Assembly (NCBI GenBank): GCA_031289815.1
Contig: JAITOS010000004.1
Location: 1 to 12,930, forward strand
Length of the DNA stretch: 12,930 bases
Direction of reading: 5' to 3'
Origin: Peptococcaceae bacterium
GTDB taxonomy: Bacteria; Bacillota; Desulfitobacteriia; Desulfitobacteriales; Desulfitobacteriaceae
Part shown: in pieces, positions 1-5,430 of the stretch
Position numbering within the stretch: position 1 is the stretch's first letter
How the letters are laid out: the number at the start of each line of letters is the position of its first letter
The notes under the pieces: generated by a model
The model's database searches: none
Seen by the model: only the letters and a program-made list of their open reading frames with translations
What the model was told of the DNA's origin: nothing
Translations under genes and position numbers: made by a program

Positions 1-273
1 CATAAAAAAGGGGTAGGCAGTTCCAGAAACGGTCGTGACAGCTCGGCTCAGCGCTTGGGCTTGAAGCGCGGGGACGGTCAGTTCGTGACGGCTGGCAATA
101 TCATTGTCCGCCAGCGGGGAACGAAGTTTCATCCTGGGAAAAACTGCGGTTTAGGAAAAGACGATACCTTATTTGCCTTGATCGACGGCTATGTGAAGTT
201 TGAGCGTAAAGACAAACATCGCAAACGGGTAAGCATATACCAGGAACGTCTGGTCGTTCCCGCCAAGGCTTGA
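1..273 (+). CDS. rpmA: 50S ribosomal protein L27, 3' part (5' end outside window)
   Basis: The frame is open from the first base and reads HKKGVGSSRNGRDSSAQRLG, the conserved N-terminal region of bacterial L27, then continues through GNIIVRQRGTKFHPG and DGYVKFERK to a TGA stop. L27 is a large-subunit ribosomal protein whose N-terminal tail reaches toward the peptidyl transferase centre. Only the first residues are missing, about a dozen judged by family length (usually 85-95 residues; 90 codons are visible). In Firmicutes rpmA normally follows rplU and a ysxB-type protease gene and is followed by spo0B and obg; the right-hand side of that order is seen here. An internal TTG at 55 is not the true start, because conserved L27 sequence lies upstream of it. 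A terminator follows 43 bases after the stop. Identification is secure. Confidence 0.97.
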   Translation, partial: HKKGVGSSRNGRDSSAQRLGLKRGDGQFVTAGNIIVRQRGTKFHPGKNCGLGKDDTLFALIDGYVKFERKDKHRKRVSIYQERLVVPAKA

Positions 274-315
274 TAGAAAACATACGTTCTAACCTGCGGA
301 ATGGTTGGCTATGGT

Positions 316-341
316 ACCCCTGGGTTTGCCCGGGGGTTTTA
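316..341 (+). terminator. Rho-independent terminator after rpmA
   Basis: A 9-bp stem, ACCCCTGGG (316-324) with CCCGGGGGT (329-337), has one G-U pair and a TTTG loop and is followed by a short T run. It closes the ribosomal protein operon, so spo0B and obg depend on read-through or on their own promoter; I saw no convincing promoter between 342 and 422. Confidence 0.85.
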
Positions 342-422
342 TCATCTGTCTTAACGTAAAAGCCCGTGGCTCTTTGATGATATGGCGTGGTAGCTGGTAA
401 AGTGGGAAAGGGAGATCGAGCG

Positions 423-941
423 ATGTCTGATCTGGAACTGACTTTGCTGACAGAGCAACTGCATTGGTATAAATTACAGCGGCATGATTTTATGAATCAC
501 TGGCAGGTCATGATGGGATACCTCCAGCTGAAGCAAAATGAAAAGGCGCTGGCCTATATGCATGAGGTGATCAATGGCTTAACGGTGGAACAAAAGATCA
601 GTCAGCTGGCTCAGCCCATCGTGGCTGCTTGCTTATTGGGCTGGGTGATCCGAATGCGGCTGGAAAGCGTAGACGTCCATCTCGGCTATCCGGGGGAGAT
701 GAAGGATGACGTCTATTGGCAGGAGAATTGGCGGAAAAAATACGCGGAGCGATTCTATGCCTTCACGACGGAGTGTTTGCAGGAAGCCAGGGTCAAGGCG
801 CAAAAATATAAAGAGCATATGGCCGCCGAGATCACCTTGAAAAACAGGAATGGCATCTTTCACTGTGAGATGATGCTGACCTGCCGCGGGATTGTGCTCA
901 TGAAAAAGACGTTGGGCATGTCGGAAAATGTCCGGCTATAA
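423..941 (+). CDS. spo0B: Spo0B-type sporulation phosphotransferase
   Basis: This 172-residue protein has the Spo0B alpha-helical histidine motif near its N-terminus: RHDFMNHWQ (residues 20-28) followed by MGYLQLKQNEKALAYM. His21 is the expected phospho-acceptor, matching the His of the HDWMN motif in Bacillus subtilis Spo0B. In the phosphorelay Spo0B passes phosphate from Spo0F to Spo0A, and its helical hairpin forms a four-helix bundle in the dimer. The remainder (about residues 65-172) is poorly conserved, as expected for the degenerate ATPase-like C-terminal domain. Position between rpmA and obg is the classical spo0B location and supports the call. I chose ATG 423 because GGGAG lies about 10 bases upstream and the conserved helix starts soon after; GTG 387 would add 12 low-complexity residues. 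Obg follows 30 bases downstream, so the two are probably cotranscribed. Outside the Bacilli such proteins may be generic Spo0B-domain kinases, so exact function is less sure than family. Confidence 0.78.
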   Translation: MSDLELTLLTEQLHWYKLQRHDFMNHWQVMMGYLQLKQNEKALAYMHEVINGLTVEQKISQLAQPIVAACLLGWVIRMRLESVDVHLGYPGEMKDDVYWQENWRKKYAERFYAFTTECLQEARVKAQKYKEHMAAEITLKNRNGIFHCEMMLTCRGIVLMKKTLGMSENVRL

Positions 942-971
942 AGTAGAGAGCAATAGGAGAAAATAGCGCTT

Positions 972-2240
972 ATGTTTTACGATCAGGCAAAAATCTATGT
1001 GAAGGCCGGAGACGGAGGAGCGGGCGCCGTCGCTTTCCGCCGGGAGAAGTATGTACCCGAAGGCGGCCCCAGCGGCGGCGACGGCGGGCGCGGCGGCAAT
1101 ATCATTCTGGCGGCGGATCAGAATCTGCGTACTTTGGTCGATTTTCGGTATAAGCGGCACTACAAAGCGGAGCGCGGAGAGCATGGCCAGGGGAAGAACA
1201 TGCATGGCAAAGGCGGAGAGGATCTGCTCTTGCGGCTTCCTCCCGGCACGGTGGTCAAGGATTTTGCCACCGGCGAGCTGTTGGCGGACGTCACGCAGCC
1301 GACGCAAAAGATCGCTATTGCCCGCGGCGGTCGCGGCGGTCGCGGTAACGCGCGTTTTATGAGCAATGTGAACAAAGCGCCGACGCTGGCGGAAAATGGC
1401 GAGCCGGGAGAAGAACGCTGGCTGCTGCTGGAATTAAAGCTGCTGGCGGACGTCGGTTTGATTGGCTTTCCGAATGTCGGCAAATCGACGATCATTTCTC
1501 AGGTGTCAGCCGCGAAACCCAAAATCGGCGATTATCCCTTTACGACCCTGACGCCCAATCTGGGCGTGGTGAAAATTGACGATGAGAGCTTTGTGATGGC
1601 CGATATCCCCGGATTAATCGAGGGCGCGCATACCGGCGCCGGGTTGGGGCATGATTTTTTGCGGCATACGGAGCGAACCAGACTGCTTTTGCACGTGCTG
1701 GATATCTCCGGCTCGGAACAGCGCGATCCGCTCCAGGATTTTCAGATCATTCAAGGCGAGCTGAAGCAATACAGCCGACAATTAGCGGCAAGGCCGATGC
1801 TCATTCTGGCCAATAAGATGGATTTGCCGCAGGCGGCGGAGAATTTGCAACGCTTGCGGGAGAGCTTGCGGGATGAATTTGAGATATTCCCGGTATCAGC
1901 GGCCACGGGCGAAGGCTTGGAAGCCGTATTGTACCGTGCGTTAAAACTGCTGCCGGATCTGGAGGTTCCGCCGCTGGCGGATGCTCCGGTCGGACATCGC
2001 CTGACCCAGGCGGACGCGGAAAAACGTTTCCAGATTGATAAAGAAGGCGATACCTTCATCATTCGGGGCAGAGAAGCCGAGCGGCATGTGACGATGACCT
2101 ATTTTGACAGCGACGAGGGACTCTATCGCTTTCAGACCATTCTCCGGGTCATGGGGATCGACCAGGCGCTGAGAGCGCAGGGGATTAAGGAGAAGGACAA
2201 GGTGCAAATCGGCGGCATGGAATTTGAGTGGCAGGATTGA
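972..2240 (+). CDS. obg: GTPase Obg (CgtA family)
   Basis: This 422-residue protein has all three Obg domains. The glycine-rich Obg fold occupies about residues 1-158 (AGDGGAGAVAFRREKYVPEG, then GGDGGRGG and RGGRGGRGN). The GTPase domain follows with GFPNVGKST (165-173, P-loop), DIPG (211-214, G3), NKMD (281-284, G4) and SAAT (309-312, G5). An OCT domain lies at about 345-421. Obg is an essential GTPase linked to late 50S subunit assembly, stress control and, in B. subtilis, Spo0A activation, which fits a spo0B neighbour. The three-domain form with OCT is typical of Gram-positive bacteria. ATG 972 is preceded by AGGAGA at 955-960, and MFYDQAKIYVKAGDGG is the usual Obg start. No terminator is visible before the next gene at 2372. 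Confidence 0.98.
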   Translation: MFYDQAKIYVKAGDGGAGAVAFRREKYVPEGGPSGGDGGRGGNIILAADQNLRTLVDFRYKRHYKAERGEHGQGKNMHGKGGEDLLLRLPPGTVVKDFATGELLADVTQPTQKIAIARGGRGGRGNARFMSNVNKAPTLAENGEPGEERWLLLELKLLADVGLIGFPNVGKSTIISQVSAAKPKIGDYPFTTLTPNLGVVKIDDESFVMADIPGLIEGAHTGAGLGHDFLRHTERTRLLLHVLDISGSEQRDPLQDFQIIQGELKQYSRQLAARPMLILANKMDLPQAAENLQRLRESLRDEFEIFPVSAATGEGLEAVLYRALKLLPDLEVPPLADAPVGHRLTQADAEKRFQIDKEGDTFIIRGREAERHVTMTYFDSDEGLYRFQTILRVMGIDQALRAQGIKEKDKVQIGGMEFEWQD

Positions 2241-2265
2241 AATAAAGAAGCGACAACGGGAGAAA

Positions 2266-2298
2266 ATGAGCAAAATCATGGTACGGTTCGGCTCCTGA
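2266..2298 (+). other. 10-codon open frame, possible trace of a proB start
   Basis: A GGGAG-type site (2258-2262) precedes ATG 2266, which opens a frame reading MSKIMVRFGS and then TGA. Glutamate 5-kinase (ProB) proteins often begin with a Lys/Arg-Ile-Val-Val-Lys-hydrophobic-Gly-Ser-Ser pattern, and proB follows obg in a number of Firmicutes. The match is short and could be chance; the next codons show no ProB signal. It may equally be a non-functional leader or no gene at all. Confidence 0.2.
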
Positions 2299-2340
2299 AA
2301 TCATACGCTATAGTGTAAGGGGACAAGTAAAAGATTTGTT

Positions 2341-2365
2341 CTCCCTTGAATGAATCAAGGGGAGG
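2341..2365 (+). promoter_or_regulatory. Hairpin enclosing the ribosome binding site of the XhlA-like gene
   Basis: CTCCCTTGA (2341-2349) pairs with TCAAGGGGAG (2355-2364), leaving a five-base loop and one unpaired G. The 3' arm contains the GGGGAGG Shine-Dalgarno sequence for ATG 2372. In the folded RNA that site would be masked, so translation could depend on unfolding (read-through ribosomes, temperature or a trans factor). The pairing is seen directly; the regulatory role is inference. Confidence 0.5.
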
Positions 2366-2371
2366 AATGAG

Positions 2372-2653
2372 ATGGATACAAGCGATCCGAAAATTCAGAC
2401 CTTAAAAGAAGACGTCGCGGAGATTAAAGTCATGGTCAAAGAGGTTAGCGCCTCCATGAATGAGATGCGCGTGTTCTTAGCCTCCAGTTATGTGACCAAG
2501 ACGGAATTCGGAAAGCTCACGGATCAGAACGCGCTGGAACATGAGCGGATCAAGGAGCAGAGTAAAGGCCAGGTGCCGGGCTGGCTGCTGGCGCTGATGC
2601 CGGTGCTTACGGCGGTTACTTCCGGACTGGCGGTGCATGTGTTGACGAAATAG
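2372..2653 (+). CDS. Small XhlA/holin-like membrane protein with N-terminal coiled coil
   Basis: This 93-residue protein has a charged helical first half (KIQTLKEDVAEIKVMVKEVS, residues 7-26, heptad-like hydrophobic spacing). A short polar segment YVTKTEFGKLTDQN follows, and one C-terminal membrane segment at about 70-91 (WLLALMPVLTAVTSGLAVHV) ends in LTK. Size, coiled coil and single C-terminal transmembrane helix match the hemolysin XhlA type of phage-derived cell-surface or lysis-accessory protein. No diagnostic residues prove that family, and it could be any tail-anchored small protein. ATG 2372 has a very strong GGGGAGG site 6 bases upstream, itself inside a hairpin. Upstream, TATAGT at 2309-2314 is a possible -10 with a poor -35. 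A strong terminator follows at once, so the gene is either the last of the obg transcript or a single-gene unit. No partner endolysin or second holin is adjacent, though an amidase gene lies 345 bases downstream. Confidence 0.72.
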   Translation: MDTSDPKIQTLKEDVAEIKVMVKEVSASMNEMRVFLASSYVTKTEFGKLTDQNALEHERIKEQSKGQVPGWLLALMPVLTAVTSGLAVHVLTK

Positions 2654-2666
2654 GATGGGGTCGTAA

Positions 2667-2730
2667 AGCAAAGAAGAGAGCCTTTAGCCGCCGCTTTTTG
2701 GCTGTTAAAGGCTCTCTTCTTGCTGATTTT
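2667..2730 (+). terminator. Long-stem terminator after the XhlA-like gene
   Basis: AGC and AAAGAAGAGAGCCTTT (2667-2685) pair with AAAGGCTCTCTTCTTGCT (2707-2724) over about 18 bp with a single bulged A, and the 3' side continues GATTTTATC. The loop holds GCC...GGC that can extend the structure. The T run is short, but the stem is the strongest in the window and lies 14 bases after the stop codon. Confidence 0.8.
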
Positions 2731-2745
2731 ATCACCAGGTGATAA
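2729..2745. repeat. Perfect 17-base palindrome TTATCACC-A-GGTGATAA
   Basis: Two 8-base arms flank one central A, with no mismatch. It begins in the T run of the preceding terminator and lies 190 bases before the amidase promoter. Odd-length symmetric sites of this type are typical of dimeric repressor operators, but no factor is recognised and its distance from the promoter is large. Confidence 0.6.
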
Positions 2746-2750
2746 TTCTC

Positions 2751-2777
2751 TTCGCTGGATCCTTCGGAAGCAGCGAA
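2751..2777. repeat. Inverted repeat TTCGCTG...CAGCGAA
   Basis: A 7-bp stem (2751-2757 with 2771-2777) encloses an inner CTTC-G-GAAG pairing (2762-2770). It is the third of four consecutive hairpin-forming sequences between 2667 and 2825. No function is known. Confidence 0.5.
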
Positions 2778-2779
2778 CG

Positions 2780-2825
2780 AAAAAAGACGCCAAAAATGGA
2801 CGAAAGTGTATGTCCCTGCGTCTTT
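2780..2825 (-). terminator. Minus-strand rho-independent terminator
   Basis: Read on the minus strand, AAAGACGC (from 2825) pairs with GCGTCTTT (to 2783), with an inner GGAC/GTCC stem, and the 3' side runs into six T residues (2785-2780). On the plus strand the same stem is followed by only three T. No minus-strand protein gene ends here, which is why a small RNA is proposed upstream of it. Confidence 0.55.
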
Positions 2826-2913
2826 CAACCTCTCTCGGACCAACGTCAGACCCTGACAAAACCGCAGGATCTGCACCTAATGAAATATCCTCAAGAATAA
2901 TTCATAGATTTTT
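2780..2913 (-). ncRNA. Candidate small RNA, about 130 nt
   Basis: A minus-strand TATAAT (2925 down to 2920) would start transcription near 2913. The sequence then holds two compact hairpins (GCAG-GAT-CTGC arms at 2864-2874, GTCAG-ACC-CTGAC arms at 2845-2857) and finishes in the terminator at 2825-2780. The minus-strand -35 is weak (TGACGA 18 bases upstream). Promoter, structured body and terminator in the right order suggest a small RNA gene. I could not match it to 6S, SRP, T-box or a known riboswitch. Confidence 0.28.
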
Positions 2914-2919
2914 CATCAA

Positions 2920-2944
2920 ATTATACGAAAATTTATGGTATAAT
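2920..2944. promoter_or_regulatory. Symmetric divergent -10 boxes ATTATAC-11-GTATAAT
   Basis: ATTATAC (2920-2926) and GTATAAT (2938-2944) are exact inverted copies 11 bases apart. Each contains a consensus TATAAT, one per strand. The plus-strand box forms an extended -10 (TGGTATAAT, 2936-2944), which makes up for a poor -35; it would start the amidase mRNA near 2951, with a leader of about 48 bases. The symmetry may also be an operator. Confidence 0.6.
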
Positions 2945-2998
2945 CGTCATAGTAAAAGCGAAATAGATCGAATAAATTGTGTGAAAAAAACGAAGGGA

Positions 2999-5233
2999 AT
3001 GGATTTTCTGAAGAAGTATATTTTAATGCTCGCGGCTTTCCTGGTTTTTCAGCTCAGCCTGCCTTTCATAGCGCAGGCCAGCCCGTTGGTTTACGAGACC
3101 GAACGTCTGGCGGGTCAGGATCGAATCGAAACAGCGTTGCGCATTGCGCAAAAAGGGTGGAGCACGGCTGAAACCGTGATGTTATGCGAATACGCCGATT
3201 ATGCGGACTCTATCGCGGCTTCGCCGTTTGCGGCGTTGCTGGACGCGCCTATTTTGCTGACGGAGGGCAAGACCTTGGATCCGCGCGTGGCGGAGGAAAT
3301 GAAGCGTTTAAATGTGAAGAACGTGGTGCTGCTGGGCGGAACCGGCTGCTTACAACCTTCTATTGAAGAGGATCTGAACGCGCAGTCTTGGCGTTGGGAA
3401 CGGATTGGCGGCGCTGACCGTTATGAGACCTCCGTCTTATTGGCTAAAAAAATCGGCGGCGATGCCATCATTCTGGCCAACGGCGATGATTTTCCGGACG
3501 CCTTGTCGGCGGCCAGCTTTGCCGGTATCCGGCGGATTCCGATTATCCTGACCTCTAAAGTCATGCCGCCTTCCGTGGCCGAGTATTGCCGGGACACCCA
3601 GCCTCAGCACATCATCGTGATCGGCGGCGAGGGCGTGGTGCCGACAGAGGAGCTGGCGTCCCATCAGCTGACGATAGAAACGCGGTTAGGCGGGCGGGAT
3701 CGCTTTGAAACGAACGCCAAGGTCGTGGCGCATATGAGCGGCGTAGTGGAGTCGAACGACCTGTTTATCGCTTCCGGCATGAGCTTTCCGGACGCGGTCG
3801 CCGGGGCCTCGCTCACTTCCAAGCTGAAAGCGCCGCTGCTGCTGACGGAAAAAGAAGATATTCCGGCGGAGATTTACGGTATTTTGCGGGAACATATGAA
3901 AGTGGAGCCGCCGCAGGTGATCCCGGTGACGAATGAAAACAAGAGCGGCAAGATCACGGCTTCCGGCGGGTTGCTTTTACGGGACGCCGCCTCGCGGGAC
4001 GGTAAAGCGCTGCTGACCGTGCCGGAAGGAACGAGTATCGAGATTGCCGCCGCGCAGGGGGAATGGTATCAGACGAGCTATCAGGGAAAAACCGGCTGGG
4101 TATCGGCGAGTTATGTGACGATTACCTATGAATATAAGCAAGGGAGAGTGACGGCTGCCGGCGGGCTGAATCTGCGGGAAACGCCCGAAGCGAACGGCAA
4201 GGTGCTGCTCATGATACCGGCAGGAGCCGCGATCACGGTTACAGATCAGCGGGATTCCTGGTATCAGACGGTCTATCAGGAGAAGACCGGCTGGGTTCAC
4301 GCCGATTACGTCACCCTGCCCCCCACCGCGCCGTCGGCGGACTCAGCCGCCGCGGATAGCGGCCAGACCGTCGTCTTCGCCAGTGAGATCGATTTAAGCC
4401 CGAACGGAAAAGTATATTTTTTAGGCGGCTCCGGGGTCATTGAGCTGACCACTCAGAGCATTGTCGAAGGGAAGACGGCCTCCAAATATGCGGATAATCT
4501 GAAGGCGTTTCCGCCGCTGCCCTCCGTCCTGGCGCCGCCGGTCGTGGAACCGGAGCCGGGGGTGGAGAATCCGGCTCCGGGCGGCTATGATCCGTCTCAG
4601 GAAATCGCGCTGGACCCCTTTCAGGGGATTCCGGACTATGCGCTGGCGCTGGCGGGCAAGACGATCTTGGTAGATCCCGGACACGGGGGGCCGGATCCCG
4701 GAACGATCGGGGTCAATCATACCTATGAGAAGACCAATACCTTGGCGATTTCGCTGTATTTAAATGAGATTTTAACCCAGGCGGGAGCTACCGTGATCCT
4801 GACCAGGGATTCGGACGTATCCGTCGCCGCCGAGTATTCGGAATCAGCGGATCTGAGAGCCAGAGCGGATATCGCTTCGCAGTATCAGCCGGATTTGTTC
4901 ATCAGCGTTCACAATGACTGGAACGACAATCTGTCCATCCAGGGAACGACCGTCTACTACTCTCTGAAGAACCCTCAGGCGGCGGAAAGCAACAGGCTGG
5001 CGGGTATGGTATTAAACTCCATGACCGGCGAACTGAAGACGACGAGCAAGAACGTCAGAACCGCCAATTATTATGTGCTGAGCTATGTGGATATGCCCGC
5101 GATTTTGATCGAGGCCGCTTATATGTCCAATGCCTATGAAGAAGCCCGTTTGCAGAATCCGGTGTTCCGGCAAAATGTTGCGGCGGCCATCTTCCGGGGG
5201 ATCTATAATTACTACGCGAATAGTACGCCGTAG
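2999..5233 (+). CDS. Secreted N-acetylmuramoyl-L-alanine amidase with CW_binding_2 and SH3 domains
   Basis: From ATG 2999 the protein has 744 residues. A signal peptide (MDFLKKYILMLAAFLVFQ..., cleavage likely after AQA at about 27) is followed by CW_binding_2 repeats (RLAGQDRIETA at 37, RIGGADRYETS at 135, RLGGRDRFETN at 229; strands such as VVLLGGTG and IIVIGGEG). Two bacterial SH3 domains lie at about 317-376 and 382-440 (GLLLRDAAS..., GLNLRETPE...; each with WYQT and TGWV). Then come a KVYFLGGSGVI segment (471-481), a Pro-rich linker (about 504-530), and Amidase_3 (about 553-740). Zinc ligands are His562 (DPGHGG), Glu577 and His638 (SVHND), with catalytic Glu705 (LIEAAYMSN). It should cleave the MurNAc-L-Ala bond of peptidoglycan outside the cell. 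The start is uncertain: AAGGG lies only one base before ATG 2999, so GTG 2981 or CTG 3008 remain possible; all keep the signal peptide. The frame is open back to 2720, but that part is structured intergenic DNA. Confidence 0.93.
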   Translation: MDFLKKYILMLAAFLVFQLSLPFIAQASPLVYETERLAGQDRIETALRIAQKGWSTAETVMLCEYADYADSIAASPFAALLDAPILLTEGKTLDPRVAEEMKRLNVKNVVLLGGTGCLQPSIEEDLNAQSWRWERIGGADRYETSVLLAKKIGGDAIILANGDDFPDALSAASFAGIRRIPIILTSKVMPPSVAEYCRDTQPQHIIVIGGEGVVPTEELASHQLTIETRLGGRDRFETNAKVVAHMSGVVESNDLFIASGMSFPDAVAGASLTSKLKAPLLLTEKEDIPAEIYGILREHMKVEPPQVIPVTNENKSGKITASGGLLLRDAASRDGKALLTVPEGTSIEIAAAQGEWYQTSYQGKTGWVSASYVTITYEYKQGRVTAAGGLNLRETPEANGKVLLMIPAGAAITVTDQRDSWYQTVYQEKTGWVHADYVTLPPTAPSADSAAADSGQTVVFASEIDLSPNGKVYFLGGSGVIELTTQSIVEGKTASKYADNLKAFPPLPSVLAPPVVEPEPGVENPAPGGYDPSQEIALDPFQGIPDYALALAGKTILVDPGHGGPDPGTIGVNHTYEKTNTLAISLYLNEILTQAGATVILTRDSDVSVAAEYSESADLRARADIASQYQPDLFISVHNDWNDNLSIQGTTVYYSLKNPQAAESNRLAGMVLNSMTGELKTTSKNVRTANYYVLSYVDMPAILIEAAYMSNAYEEARLQNPVFRQNVAAAIFRGIYNYYANSTP

Positions 5234-5257
5234 AGTCCTTTTATAGAGGATTTTATA

Positions 5258-5300
5258 CAGCCCTTGCCGAAATGAAACAGCCGGGGCTTTGTTTTTATTT
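5258..5300 (+). terminator. Terminator region after the amidase gene
   Basis: AGCCC (5259-5263) pairs with GGGCT (5284-5288), with possible inner CCG/CGG pairs, followed by a T-rich tract (TTTGTTTTTATTTT). Just before it, TCCT (5236-5239) and AGGA (5247-5250) form a short hairpin followed by TTTTAT, so there may be two weak terminators in series. Confidence 0.65.
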
Positions 5301-5330
5301 TCAGGTTTGGGCGATTTTCAGATTTGGGCG
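5297..5330. repeat. Tandem 17-base direct repeat, two copies
   Basis: ATTTTCAGGTTTGGGCG (5297-5313) is followed at once by ATTTTCAGATTTGGGCG (5314-5330), with one mismatch. It starts in the T tract of the terminator. A local duplication by slippage is the simplest explanation. Confidence 0.85.
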
Positions 5331-5370
5331 GCGGTCGCTATCCTGTCGGGTTGCCGCCGGGAAGAAATGA

Positions 5371-5388
5371 ATTGAATATTTATGCACA
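5371..5388. promoter_or_regulatory. ARG-box-like operator (ArgR/AhrC site)
   Basis: TGAATATTTATGCA (5373-5386) matches the ARG box pattern TGAAT-4 A/T-ATTCA except for one base in the second half-site, and a further TGAAT half-site overlaps at 5368-5372. The site covers the -35 box and part of the spacer of the argF promoter, a position where arginine-bound ArgR/AhrC would block RNA polymerase. The match is seen; regulation is inferred from arginine repressor biology. Confidence 0.62.
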
Positions 5389-5400
5389 AAAAAGTATAAT
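5372..5400 (+). promoter_or_regulatory. SigA-type promoter of argF-argG
   Basis: TTGAAT (5372-5377), a 17-base spacer and a perfect TATAAT (5395-5400) lie 30 bases before the argF start codon, giving a leader of roughly 24 bases. Confidence 0.85.
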
Positions 5401-5430
5401 CAATGTATCTTGAGGAGAGGATGCTGATCC

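Noticed and set aside
936..1307. Minus-strand 123-codon frame over the 5' half of obg
   Set aside because: Shadow of the glycine-rich Obg domain; no start site or motif.
2780..2880. A c-di-GMP, c-di-AMP (ydaO), T-box or SRP RNA before the amidase gene
   Set aside because: The GGAAGCAGC string at 2765-2773 recalls SRP RNA, but the surrounding loops are missing, and none of the riboswitch consensus blocks were found on either strand.
2720..2998. Upstream extension of the amidase open frame
   Set aside because: It covers the hairpin cluster and the promoter and contains no protein similarity; the signal peptide starts only at about 2999.
3947..4318. The two SH3 units as a DNA-level repeat element
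   Set aside because: Similarity is at protein level; the DNA of the two copies differs throughout, so it is an old domain duplication.
5327..5358. GGCGGC...GCCGCC inverted repeat upstream of the argF promoter
   Set aside because: Only 6 bp of low-complexity GC with a 20-base loop and no T run; expected by chance in GC-rich DNA.
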